Source: an uncultured Eubacteriales bacterium (GTDB lineage: Bacteria; Bacillota; Clostridia; Oscillospirales; Oscillospiraceae). From it: a stretch of DNA of 14,846 nucleotides. A program made the position numbers and the translations under genes. The first letter of the stretch is position 1; each line of letters starts with the position of its first letter. Shown here in pieces: positions 7,214 to 13,451 of the stretch. The notes under the pieces were generated by a model. The model saw only the letters and a list, made by a program, of their open reading frames with translations, had not been told where the DNA came from and ran no database searches. The stretch spans positions 1 to 14,846 of the forward strand of contig UQXG01000043.1 in assembly GCA_900544945.1 (NCBI GenBank). Reading direction: 5' to 3'.

Positions 7214-7287
7214 GTTTTTTAGCGGCAGTGGCCGCTGGCCGCATTCCTGCGGCCTAATAAAACGCTTTTAAGCGTTTTATTAAAAAC
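7214..7287. repeat. Compact four-way-junction repeat, copy B (inverted)
   Basis: GTTTTT (7214-7219) pairs with AAAAAC (7282-7287). Inside are AGCGGC/GCCGCT (7221-7236), GGCCGCA/TGCGGCC (7237-7254) and AATAAAACGC/GCGTTTTATT (7256-7281). Read on the - strand, the order is AT-rich hairpin, GC hairpin, GC hairpin, the same as copy A on the + strand. Both share TTAATAAAA and TTTTATT around the AT-rich loop. The element starts five bases after the pyk stop codon, so it would form the 3' end of the pyk mRNA. Confidence 0.6.
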
Positions 7288-7292
7288 TCGTA

Positions 7293-8705
7293 TCAGACGG
7301 TTTCGATTTTCATGGTATTGGTGTTGCCCCGCTCACCGTTCACCGGACCACCGGTGAGCACCAGATTGTCGCCGGGCTGAAGGTTCAGCACCCGGGTGGC
7401 TTCCTTCTTGGCGTAGTAGAACATGACTTCCATGCTGGGGAACTGATCTGCCATCACGGGGGTCACGCCCCAGCTCATGGACAGCCGCCGCCAGATCTTC
7501 CGGTCGGTGGTCATGCCGATAATGTCCACAGGAGTGCGGAACCGGCTGACCAGCATGGCGGTTCTGCCGCTGACGGAGCAGACCACAATGGCCTTGGCGT
7601 TCACATCGATGGCCATGGAGCAAACTGCATGGGAAATGCAGTCCAGATTGCTCTCGCCCACGAATTCCGTGGTGCGGAAGCGGCACTTGTAGTCCGTGTG
7701 CTGCTCGGTGTACTCGGCGATCTCGGCCATGGCCTTCACTGCCTCCACCGGGTACTTGCCCGCGGCGGACTCGCCGGAGAGCATGACACAGGAGGTGCCG
7801 TCATAGACCGCATTGGCTACGTCGGAAATCTCCGCCCGGGTGGGACGGGGGTTCTGAATCATGGATTCCAGCATTTCCGTAGCGGTGATGACCCGCTTGC
7901 CCAGCATCCGGCACATCCGGGTCAGCTTCTTCTGAACCGCAGGCACCTCCACATAGGGAATTTCCACGCCCAGATCGCCCCGGGCGATCATAATGCCGCC
8001 GCAGGCAGAGCAGATCTCCGTCACATTGTCCACGCCGGACTGGTTCTCGATTTTGGCGATGATCTCAATGTCGCTGCCGCCGTTATCATCCAGCAGAGCC
8101 TGAATGTCCAGCACATCCTGCTTTGTGGAGACAAAGGAGGCGGCGATGAAGTCCACGCCGTGCTTGATGCCGAAGAGGATATCTGACTTATCCTGCTCGC
8201 TGAGGTAAGGGCCGGACATGACCTTATTGGGGAAGGACATGCTCTTCCGGTCGCTGAGGACGCCGCCTACCAGACACTTACAGACAATGTCGTGACCCTG
8301 GATGGCCTGCACCTGGAATTTGACCATACCGTTGTTGACGGTGACGGTATCCCCGGGCTTCAGCTCCTTATGCAGGGCCTTATAGTTCACGGCGACCTTG
8401 GTCTCGTCGCCGACAATCTCATCGGTGGTGAAGGTAAAATCGCTGCCGTCGGCAATGGTCACCTTGCCGCTTGCGAAGGTGCGAATCCGGTACTCCGGGC
8501 CCTTGGTATCCAGCATAATGGCAATGGGCAGACCCAGCTTCTGACGAACCTTCTTGATAAGCTCGATCTTCTTTTCATGCTCCTCATGGGAGCCATGAGA
8601 GAAATTCAGCCGGGCCACGTTCATGCCGGCCAGGCACATTTGGGTCAGAGTTTCTTCATTTTCACTGGAGGGGCCGATGGTGCAGATGATCTTCGTTTTT
8701 CTCAT
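7293..8705 (-). CDS. pyk: Pyruvate kinase
   Basis: This 470-residue glycolytic enzyme converts phosphoenolpyruvate and ADP to pyruvate and ATP. It starts MRKTKIICTIGPSSE. ARLNFSHG supplies Arg32, Asn34 and Ser36, and LDTKGPE supplies Asp66, Thr67 and Glu71. Catalytic Lys218 lies in IIAKIEN, and the metal-binding region follows in MIARGDLGVEIP. The NPRPTRAE signature precedes a C-terminal allosteric domain (about 345-470). Glu71 corresponds to the residue tied to potassium dependence, so a potassium-requiring enzyme is predicted. There is no PEP-utiliser extension like that of B. subtilis. Local departures from common consensus are NNG where DDG is usual and DGTS where DGTD is usual. GGGAGG (8711-8716 complement) supports the start. 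Identity is secure. Confidence 0.96.
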   Translation of the reverse strand: MRKTKIICTIGPSSENEETLTQMCLAGMNVARLNFSHGSHEEHEKKIELIKKVRQKLGLPIAIMLDTKGPEYRIRTFASGKVTIADGSDFTFTTDEIVGDETKVAVNYKALHKELKPGDTVTVNNGMVKFQVQAIQGHDIVCKCLVGGVLSDRKSMSFPNKVMSGPYLSEQDKSDILFGIKHGVDFIAASFVSTKQDVLDIQALLDDNGGSDIEIIAKIENQSGVDNVTEICSACGGIMIARGDLGVEIPYVEVPAVQKKLTRMCRMLGKRVITATEMLESMIQNPRPTRAEISDVANAVYDGTSCVMLSGESAAGKYPVEAVKAMAEIAEYTEQHTDYKCRFRTTEFVGESNLDCISHAVCSMAIDVNAKAIVVCSVSGRTAMLVSRFRTPVDIIGMTTDRKIWRRLSMSWGVTPVMADQFPSMEVMFYYAKKEATRVLNLQPGDNLVLTGGPVNGERGNTNTMKIETV

Positions 8706-8739
8706 AAAAACCTCCCGAATCTCTTGTGTTTCTTGATTT

Positions 8740-8749
8740 CCGTATACGG
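8740..8749. promoter_or_regulatory. Perfect palindrome at the pyk transcription start
   Basis: CCGTATACGG is a perfect 10-bp palindrome beginning four bases after the pyk -10 box, so it covers the predicted transcription start. That is a standard repressor operator position, but no regulator is visible nearby and a single short palindrome can arise by chance. Confidence 0.35.
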
Positions 8750-8753
8750 CGCA

Positions 8754-8782
8754 ATTTTACCACATTTTACTCTGTCCGTCAA
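8754..8782 (-). promoter_or_regulatory. Sigma-A-type promoter for pyk
   Basis: On the - strand, TTGACG (8777-8782) is followed after 17 bp by TAAAAT (8754-8759), with a TGG extended -10. It lies 11 bp downstream of the asnB stop codon. No terminator separates asnB from pyk, so pyk may also receive read-through from asnB. Confidence 0.8.
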
Positions 8783-8793
8783 TCAAATCGGTG

Positions 8794-10602
8794 TTAAATT
8801 TCTACCCGGTAATGACGCAGCCACACATCCAGCTGCAAGAAATAGGCCATAATCTGAGGCCTTCTCATCAGCTGCCCGTACCATGGCCAGGGAGAATCCC
8901 CGGACAGGATTTCTACGAGGGTTTCCTTTCGCACCATGGCCCAGACCGGACTGTCGGATTCCATCAGCTGCCGGAACCTGTCGGTGATCAAATCCGTATA
9001 ATGGGGGTCGAAGGTCTTGGGATAGGGACTCTTTTTCCGCCAGAGAACTTCCTCCGGCAGCAGGCCCGTCATTGCCGCCCGAAGAAGGCCCTTTTCTTTG
9101 CCCTGATGCTCCTTGAACTCCCAGGGTACCCCGTACAGATATTCGGCAATCCGCCAGTCGCAGAAGGGCACCCGTACCTCCAAGCCGTGGTACATGCTCA
9201 TTCTGTCCTTCCGGTCAAGAAGGGTCTGCATGAACCAGCGGAAATTCAGGTTCACCATTTCCTTCATCCGGGTTTCCAGCGCAGATGTACCCGGGAGAAT
9301 GTCGCTTTCCCGGCAGGTCTGGCGGTAGGCATCCATGACAAATTCCTCTCCCTGCTTCGCACTCCATCCGGGAAGCAGGGCGGCTCGCTGGGCGGTGTTC
9401 TGAGCCCAGGGGAAGCCCGTTCGGGAACGCACCTCCGGATCCCGATACCAGGGATAGCCCCCGAAAATCTCGTCGGCGCACTCCCCGGACAGGGCCACCT
9501 TGGTGTGCTGCCGGATCTGGCCGCAGAAGGCAAGCAAAGAAAAGTCCACATCCGCCATCCCCGGCAGATCCCGGGCAATAGTAGCGTCCTCCAACGCCTG
9601 ACACAGATCTTCCGGGGTCAGTACTGTCAGATGCTGCTCCGTGCCGAAAGCCTTGCGCATGATTTCAATATAGGCACTGTCTGCTGAGGGCTGGAATTTG
9701 TTGCTTTGGAAGAACCGCTCGTTGTTCCGGTAGTCCACGGAGAAGGTTTTTAAGGTCCTTCCCTGCTTTGCTTCCTCGAGTGCGCAGATGGCCGTGATGA
9801 TGCTGGAATCCAGACCGCCGGACAGAAAGGTGCCCACGGGCTCGTCGGAAACCATCTGCCGCCGAATGGCGTCCGTCACCAAAAACCGGACGTGCTCGAC
9901 GGTCTCTTCGAAGCTCTCCCGGTGCTCTCCGTCGGTCAGTTTCCAGTACCGCCTCCCATTCAGTCTACCGTCTTCGTAAAATGCGCAGCAGCCGGGTTCG
10001 ATTTCCGCCATATCCCGGAAAACCCCGCTGCCTGGCAGCCGCCCGGGGCCCAGAAGAATCAGCTGCGCCGCCCCCTGTTCGTCCAGCCTTGCCTGAACGG
10101 TGGGGTATTCCAGAATGGTTTTCATCTCTGAGGCGAAGAGCAGACCGCCTGAATGGCGCATATAAAATAGAGGTTTGACGCCAATTCGATCTCTTGCCAA
10201 AAACAGCCGCTTCCGTTTTTCCTCCCAGATGCCGAAGGCGAAAATGCCGTTGAACCGCAAAAGACACCCTTCTCCATACTGGGCGTAGGCGTGCAGCACC
10301 ACCTCCGTGTCGGAATAGCCCAGGAAGGTATGTCCGGCTTCTTCCAGCTCCTCTCGGATCTCCTCTGTATTGTAGAGTTCGCCGTTGTAGACGATGGTGT
10401 ATTTTTCCCCTGCCCAAGTCAGGTGCATGGGTTGCTTTCCGCCCTCCGGATCCCGGATAATCAGCCGGGCGTGGAGCAGTGTCGCTTCTTCTGCGGAATA
10501 AATTCCTTCCGCATCCGGCCCACGGCGGTGCATGGACTGGAGCATGGCGCCCAGGGTTTTCTCGTCTGCCGGTAATCCGATTATGCCTGCAATCGCGCAC
10601 AT
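8794..10602 (-). CDS. asnB: Asparagine synthetase (glutamine-hydrolysing)
   Basis: This 602-residue enzyme makes asparagine from aspartate, glutamine and ATP. The N-terminal Ntn glutaminase domain begins MCAIAGIIG; Cys2 must be the free N-terminal nucleophile. That fixes the start at 10602 rather than the in-frame ATGs at 10605 or 10614, which would bury the Cys. HRRGPDAEG and NGELYN are typical glutaminase motifs. The synthetase domain has the pyrophosphate loop SGGLDSS (about residues 261-267) and SGECADEIFGGYPWY. Length fits the AsnB family. The start is preceded by GGTGAAGGG. It is divergent from the spore-associated gene at 10681 and lies just upstream of pyk. No asparagine T-box leader is possible, because only 78 bp separate it from its neighbour. 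Strict asparagine synthesis is likely; other AsnB-like amidotransferase roles are less so. Confidence 0.93.
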   Translation of the reverse strand: MCAIAGIIGLPADEKTLGAMLQSMHRRGPDAEGIYSAEEATLLHARLIIRDPEGGKQPMHLTWAGEKYTIVYNGELYNTEEIREELEEAGHTFLGYSDTEVVLHAYAQYGEGCLLRFNGIFAFGIWEEKRKRLFLARDRIGVKPLFYMRHSGGLLFASEMKTILEYPTVQARLDEQGAAQLILLGPGRLPGSGVFRDMAEIEPGCCAFYEDGRLNGRRYWKLTDGEHRESFEETVEHVRFLVTDAIRRQMVSDEPVGTFLSGGLDSSIITAICALEEAKQGRTLKTFSVDYRNNERFFQSNKFQPSADSAYIEIMRKAFGTEQHLTVLTPEDLCQALEDATIARDLPGMADVDFSLLAFCGQIRQHTKVALSGECADEIFGGYPWYRDPEVRSRTGFPWAQNTAQRAALLPGWSAKQGEEFVMDAYRQTCRESDILPGTSALETRMKEMVNLNFRWFMQTLLDRKDRMSMYHGLEVRVPFCDWRIAEYLYGVPWEFKEHQGKEKGLLRAAMTGLLPEEVLWRKKSPYPKTFDPHYTDLITDRFRQLMESDSPVWAMVRKETLVEILSGDSPWPWYGQLMRRPQIMAYFLQLDVWLRHYRVEI

Positions 10603-10630
10603 CATTGACCACATCCCTTCACCTGATTAT

Positions 10631-10670
10631 CCTATGTATGTCAATGGTAAAAATGTGCATACTGATAGGG
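10631..10670. promoter_or_regulatory. Divergent promoter region, candidate sporulation-sigma sites on both strands
   Basis: The intergenic core is symmetric: GTATG (10636-10640), 17 bp, then CATAC (10658-10662), embedded in CCTATGTATG and CATACTGATAGG. On either strand this reads as GTATG-N17-CATAC, close to the forespore sigma-G pattern (GHATR, 17-18 bp, CATNNTA). On the - strand it would start transcription near 10627 and leave a normal leader for asnB. On the + strand the predicted start, near 10671, would cut off the ribosome site at 10667-10675, so the + direction is weaker. TAAAAA at 10648 with an extended TGG is a sigma-A-like alternative there. Confidence 0.4.
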
Positions 10671-10680
10671 GTGATCGAAG

Positions 10681-11109
10681 ATGAAAAACAGCAAGGAAAT
10701 TCTGTCCAGCGTGGTAAAAACCGCCCAGATGGGGCAAACCGGTATCCGAAGCGTTCTGGATACCAGTATGCGGCCCTCCCTGCGGAAGGCTCTGGAATCC
10801 CAGCTCCGGGAATACGACTCCATTGAGACAGAGGCTCACACCATCGCCTCCCAGCGGGGCTGGGAGCTAAAAGAGCTGGATCCGGGGGTGCGGATGATGA
10901 CGGACATGATGACCCGGATGAAGCTTCATGGACGGAACACCGACTCCAAAATTGCGGACATGATGATTCAGGGCAATACCCGGGGCATGGTCAAGGGGCT
11001 GAAAAACCTCCACCAGTTTCCAAGCTCGGACTCCCAGGTGCAGATGGTTTCCCAGAAGCTGCTGGATTGCGAAACGGCAAATATCCGGCAGATGCAGGGG
11101 TATTTGTAA
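10681..11109 (+). CDS. Small all-helical protein, ferritin-like/DUF2383- or coat-like bundle
   Basis: This 142-residue cytoplasmic-type protein has no signal peptide or membrane segment. It appears to fold as four amphipathic helices: about 4-26, 31-62, 85-110 and 116-142. The stretch around residues 68-105 is unusually methionine-rich (MMTDMMTRMK, later DMMIQG and GMVKG). The pattern resembles the ferritin-like DUF2383 group or CotF-type spore coat proteins, but I cannot name it with certainty. AGGGGTGAT (10667-10675) supports the ATG. A hairpin follows the stop and a separate promoter candidate precedes the next gene, so it is probably transcribed alone, although it lies beside a cortex-lytic module. 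A spore role is inferred from context only. Confidence 0.75.
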   Translation: MKNSKEILSSVVKTAQMGQTGIRSVLDTSMRPSLRKALESQLREYDSIETEAHTIASQRGWELKELDPGVRMMTDMMTRMKLHGRNTDSKIADMMIQGNTRGMVKGLKNLHQFPSSDSQVQMVSQKLLDCETANIRQMQGYL

Positions 11110-11115
11110 GGTAAG

Positions 11116-11143
11116 GCGGTGTAGGCAAATCCTGCGCCGCTTT
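11116..11143 (+). terminator. Weak intrinsic terminator after the helical-bundle gene
   Basis: GCGGTGTAGG (11116-11125) pairs with CCTGCGCCGC (11131-11140) as ten pairs, two of them G-U, around a CAAAT loop. Only TTTC follows. It begins seven bases after the stop at 11109 and would separate this gene from the cortex-lytic genes. Confidence 0.5.
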
Positions 11144-11144
11144 C

Positions 11145-11172
11145 ACAAAAATTCCCCACTGCGCATAGACTA
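11145..11172 (+). promoter_or_regulatory. Candidate mother-cell (sigma-K/E-like) promoter of the cortex-lytic genes
   Basis: AC at 11145-11146, a 17-bp spacer and CATAGACTA (11164-11172) match the loose sigma-K pattern (AC, 16-17 bp, CATAnnnTA). The same -10 also resembles sigma-E boxes. No sigma-A promoter is visible here. The predicted start near 11178 leaves the ribosome site and ATG at 11200 intact. The consensus is degenerate, so this is tentative. Confidence 0.4.
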
Positions 11173-11199
11173 ATCCGAAGTATGAAAGGAGTGGATGCC

Positions 11200-11580
11200 A
11201 TGTCCGCAACCGGCTACATACAGGTTCGGGCCTACACTAGTTCTGCCCAGTACCCCTTGAAAAACGTTGCCATCGTCATCACAGCTACGGACGGAACCGC
11301 CATTGCCATGCGGCTGACCGACCAGAGCGGCAAAATCGCCCCAATCCCCATTTCCGTTCCGCCGCTTGCCGAAAGTCAGTCCCCTGACCCAACCGAACGT
11401 CCCTACGCGGTGGTGAATCTCTATGCCCACCTGACAGGCTACGAGCAGACCGAGGCGGAGAATCTTCAGGTCTTTGCCGGAACCACCACCGTTCAGAATC
11501 TGGAGATGATCCCATTATCCGAGCTGCCGGATGCCTGGGATCAGACGGTTGTGTTTGACACGCCGCCCCAGAATCTCTAG
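11200..11580 (+). CDS. SleC-like N-terminal (pre/pro) domain as a stand-alone protein
   Basis: The 126-residue product begins MSATGYIQVRAYTSSAQYPL and continues KNVAIVITATDGTAIAMRL, then PYAVVNLYAHLTGYEQTEAE and LQVFAGTTTVQNLEMIPL, ending FDTPPQNL. This resembles the beta-rich N-terminal region of clostridial SleC cortex-lytic enzymes, which in fused homologues is removed when the pro-enzyme is activated. Here the frame stops at TAG 11578-11580 and the catalytic part restarts 10 bp later in another frame. The start is set by AAGGAGTGG (11186-11194) before ATG 11200; the earlier in-frame ATG at 11182 has no ribosome site. There is no signal peptide, as expected for a product made inside the sporangium. 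It could act as a separate chaperone or inhibitor of the next gene product, or be a remnant of gene splitting. Confidence 0.75.
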   Translation: MSATGYIQVRAYTSSAQYPLKNVAIVITATDGTAIAMRLTDQSGKIAPIPISVPPLAESQSPDPTERPYAVVNLYAHLTGYEQTEAENLQVFAGTTTVQNLEMIPLSELPDAWDQTVVFDTPPQNL

Positions 11581-11584
11581 GAGG
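11579..11584 (+). promoter_or_regulatory. AGGAGG ribosome site overlapping the upstream stop codon
   Basis: A perfect AGGAGG overlaps the TAG of the SleC-like N-terminal gene and lies six bases before ATG 11591. It fixes the start of the catalytic gene and argues that the split into two genes is real, not a sequencing frameshift. Confidence 0.8.
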
Positions 11585-11590
11585 CCGCCT

Positions 11591-12814
11591 ATGCCCCAAG
11601 TTGCACCCTATATCCCCCAGCGGATTACCGTCCACTTAGGGCCGCCGGATTCCAACGCGGCCAATGTGACGGTCGGCTTTGCCGACTATGTGAAAAATGT
11701 GGCCTCCTCCGAAGTCTATCCCACCTGGGAGGAAAGCGCCCTCCGGGCAAACATTCTCGCCATTGTTTCCTTTGCCCTGAACCGGGTGTACACGGAATTT
11801 TACCGGAGCCGGGGCTATGATTTCGATATCACCAACTCCACCGCTTACGATCAGTTTTTTGTCAATGGTCGCAGCTATTTTGAGAACATCTCCCGGCTTG
11901 TGGATGAGCTGTATACCAGCTATCTCCGACGGCCTGGCCTTGTGGAGCCTCTGGCCGCCAAATTCTGCAACGGCACCACCGTCACCTGTGATGGCCTAAG
12001 TCAATGGGGCAGCCAGAATCTTGCCCGGCAGGGCTTCACCTCCACGGAGATTCTGCGCAGCTACTATGGCGACGTGGAAATCGTGACCAATGCTCCGGTG
12101 CAGGGCATCACCACCTCCTACCCTGGGGTGCTTCGCCGGGGCACCACCGGCCCCAGCGTGGTGGTGGTTCAGGTGATGCTCAACCGGATCTCCCAGGCCT
12201 ATCCGGCCATTCCGAAAATTGCCCAGGTGGATGGGATCTTCGGTGCCCAGACCGAGGCCGCCGTTATCCGGTTCCAGGAGGTCTTCAATCTTGCCGTCGA
12301 CGGCATTGTGGGTCGGGCCACCTGGTACGCCATGGTGCGGCTCTATGTTGCCGTCACCAGGCTTGCCGAGCTGCGCAGTCAGGGGCAAAAGTACTATGCC
12401 ATCAACTGGGCCCATTCCCGGCCTATCCAGTTCGGCGACAGAGGCGTTCGGGTGGAGCACCTCCAGTATATGCTGAGCGTGCTGGCAGCTTATATTCCGG
12501 AGATTCCCAGCCTGACGGTAGACGGTATTTTCGGAAGTCAGACCCGAAACGCAGTGGTTGCCGCCCAGCGGCGGTTCGGTCTGCCCCAGACCGGGGTTGT
12601 GAACTACGCGACCTGGGAGGCCATCTATGACCAGTTCTCCGGCATTGAGACTGCCACCTGGTGGGATCCTACCCTGTTCCCTTACACCTCCGCCATTCAG
12701 GGGAATGGCAGCCCCAGAAACCGTTATGCGACCACAAGCACCATGACCCAGTTTCCAGGGAAAAATCTACGGGCCGGGCAGCAGGATCCGGTCAGACAGG
12801 AGGCACCCAGATGA
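11591..12814 (+). CDS. sleC: SleC-type spore cortex-lytic enzyme: SpoIID-like domain plus two peptidoglycan-binding domains
   Basis: This 407-residue protein is predicted to cleave cortex peptidoglycan at germination as a SpoIID-fold lytic transglycosylase. The catalytic domain (about 8-165) has DYVKNVASSEVYPTW; Glu41 aligns with the SpoIID catalytic Glu. It continues with ALNRVYTEFYRSRGYDFDIT and GLSQWGSQNLARQGF, the counterpart of the SpoIID GMSQYGA motif. Cys126 and Cys133 precede that motif and may bind metal, as in some SpoIID proteins. Two PG_binding_1 repeats follow, about 180-253 and 280-350, each with a VDGIFGxQT core. The tail is low in recognisable features. No signal peptide or N-terminal pro-domain is present; that domain lies in the preceding gene. 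The start is set by AGGAGG at 11579-11584. The stop overlaps the next gene as ATGA. Confidence 0.86.
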   Translation: MPQVAPYIPQRITVHLGPPDSNAANVTVGFADYVKNVASSEVYPTWEESALRANILAIVSFALNRVYTEFYRSRGYDFDITNSTAYDQFFVNGRSYFENISRLVDELYTSYLRRPGLVEPLAAKFCNGTTVTCDGLSQWGSQNLARQGFTSTEILRSYYGDVEIVTNAPVQGITTSYPGVLRRGTTGPSVVVVQVMLNRISQAYPAIPKIAQVDGIFGAQTEAAVIRFQEVFNLAVDGIVGRATWYAMVRLYVAVTRLAELRSQGQKYYAINWAHSRPIQFGDRGVRVEHLQYMLSVLAAYIPEIPSLTVDGIFGSQTRNAVVAAQRRFGLPQTGVVNYATWEAIYDQFSGIETATWWDPTLFPYTSAIQGNGSPRNRYATTSTMTQFPGKNLRAGQQDPVRQEAPR

Positions 12815-13350
12815 GACCACCGGAATCCTTTCTCGGCCAGCCCATCCGCAGTCTGCAAACCATGCTTCAGGTCATCGCCGCTGCCGCGGGGCAGGAATGC
12901 AGCCTGATTCCAGATGGAATCTACGGCCCGGAGACGATGGAGGCTGTAGCCGCTTTCCAGCGCACCCATGAGCTGCCCATCACCGGCATCACCGACCGGA
13001 AAACCTGGGATGCCATTTCCGCCGCCTATGCGCCGGCTCTGACGGAAGTCGACGCCGCCCCTTCCCTGCCGGTGATATGGAATCCCGGCCAATCCGTCTG
13101 CCTGGGAGAAAGCCATCCCAACGTAGGCCTTGCCCAGTGTATGCTGGAAACCCTGTCTCAACGGTATCCCGGTATCCCCCAGCCCTCCCGCTCCGGCACG
13201 TTGGATGAAAGCACCGCCGATTCCCTTTCCGCCTTTCAGCAGCTTCACGGTCTGCCTCAGACCAGCCGGTTGGATCGGAAAACCTGGCAGGCTCTGACCC
13301 GGCAGTATCCTCTGGCAGCCACCCGAGGGCAGAAGCGCGTCAAGCCCTAA
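12811..13350 (+). CDS. Stand-alone protein with two peptidoglycan-binding repeats
   Basis: The 179-residue product contains two PG_binding_1-like repeats. Repeat one (about 5-72) has LIPDGIYGPETMEAVAAFQ and GITDRKTWDAI. Repeat two (about 95-168) has GTLDESTADSLSAFQQLHG and LDRKTWQAL. No catalytic domain, signal peptide or membrane segment is visible. ATG 12811 overlaps the sleC stop (ATGA), and AGGAGG (12798-12803) lies seven bases upstream, so translation is coupled to sleC. It may help hold the enzyme on the cortex, or it may be a tail domain separated from SleC. The second repeat has a degenerate core, with GTLDEST where DGIFGPQT is usual. The domain call is firm; the role is inferred from position. 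Confidence 0.83.
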   Translation: MRPPESFLGQPIRSLQTMLQVIAAAAGQECSLIPDGIYGPETMEAVAAFQRTHELPITGITDRKTWDAISAAYAPALTEVDAAPSLPVIWNPGQSVCLGESHPNVGLAQCMLETLSQRYPGIPQPSRSGTLDESTADSLSAFQQLHGLPQTSRLDRKTWQALTRQYPLAATRGQKRVKP

Positions 13351-13383
13351 TTGTAAATTTTTAACGGTTTTGGCAGGATATAC

Positions 13384-13412
13384 TTGATAAAGCCAGCACA
13401 ATTGCTTATAAT
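13384..13412 (+). promoter_or_regulatory. Near-consensus sigma-A promoter for pgsA
   Basis: TTGATA (13384-13389), a 17-bp spacer and a perfect TATAAT (13407-13412). Transcription would start near 13419, giving a leader of about 33 bases to the GTG at 13452. It lies 34 bp after the preceding spore gene, which has no visible terminator, so the vegetative gene has its own promoter. Confidence 0.85.
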
Positions 13413-13437
13413 ACTGCTAAAGACATAATGCGTATGC

Positions 13438-13443
13438 GGGAGG
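13438..13443 (+). promoter_or_regulatory. Ribosome site that sets the pgsA start at GTG
   Basis: GGGAGG lies eight bases before GTG 13452. The in-frame ATGs at 13428 and 13434 lie upstream of this site and have no ribosome site of their own, so GTG is the better start. Confidence 0.75.
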
Positions 13444-13451
13444 TGTGCTGC

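Noticed and set aside
8791..9687. 298-codon + strand frame opposite asnB
   Set aside because: Antisense to conserved asnB coding sequence, without family motifs or expression signals.
10603..10680. T-box or other amino-acid riboswitch controlling asnB
   Set aside because: The spacer is only 78 bp and contains no T-box sequence or specifier stem.
13351..13383. Terminator after the peptidoglycan-binding gene
   Set aside because: The sequence is AT-rich with a short T run but has no credible stem.
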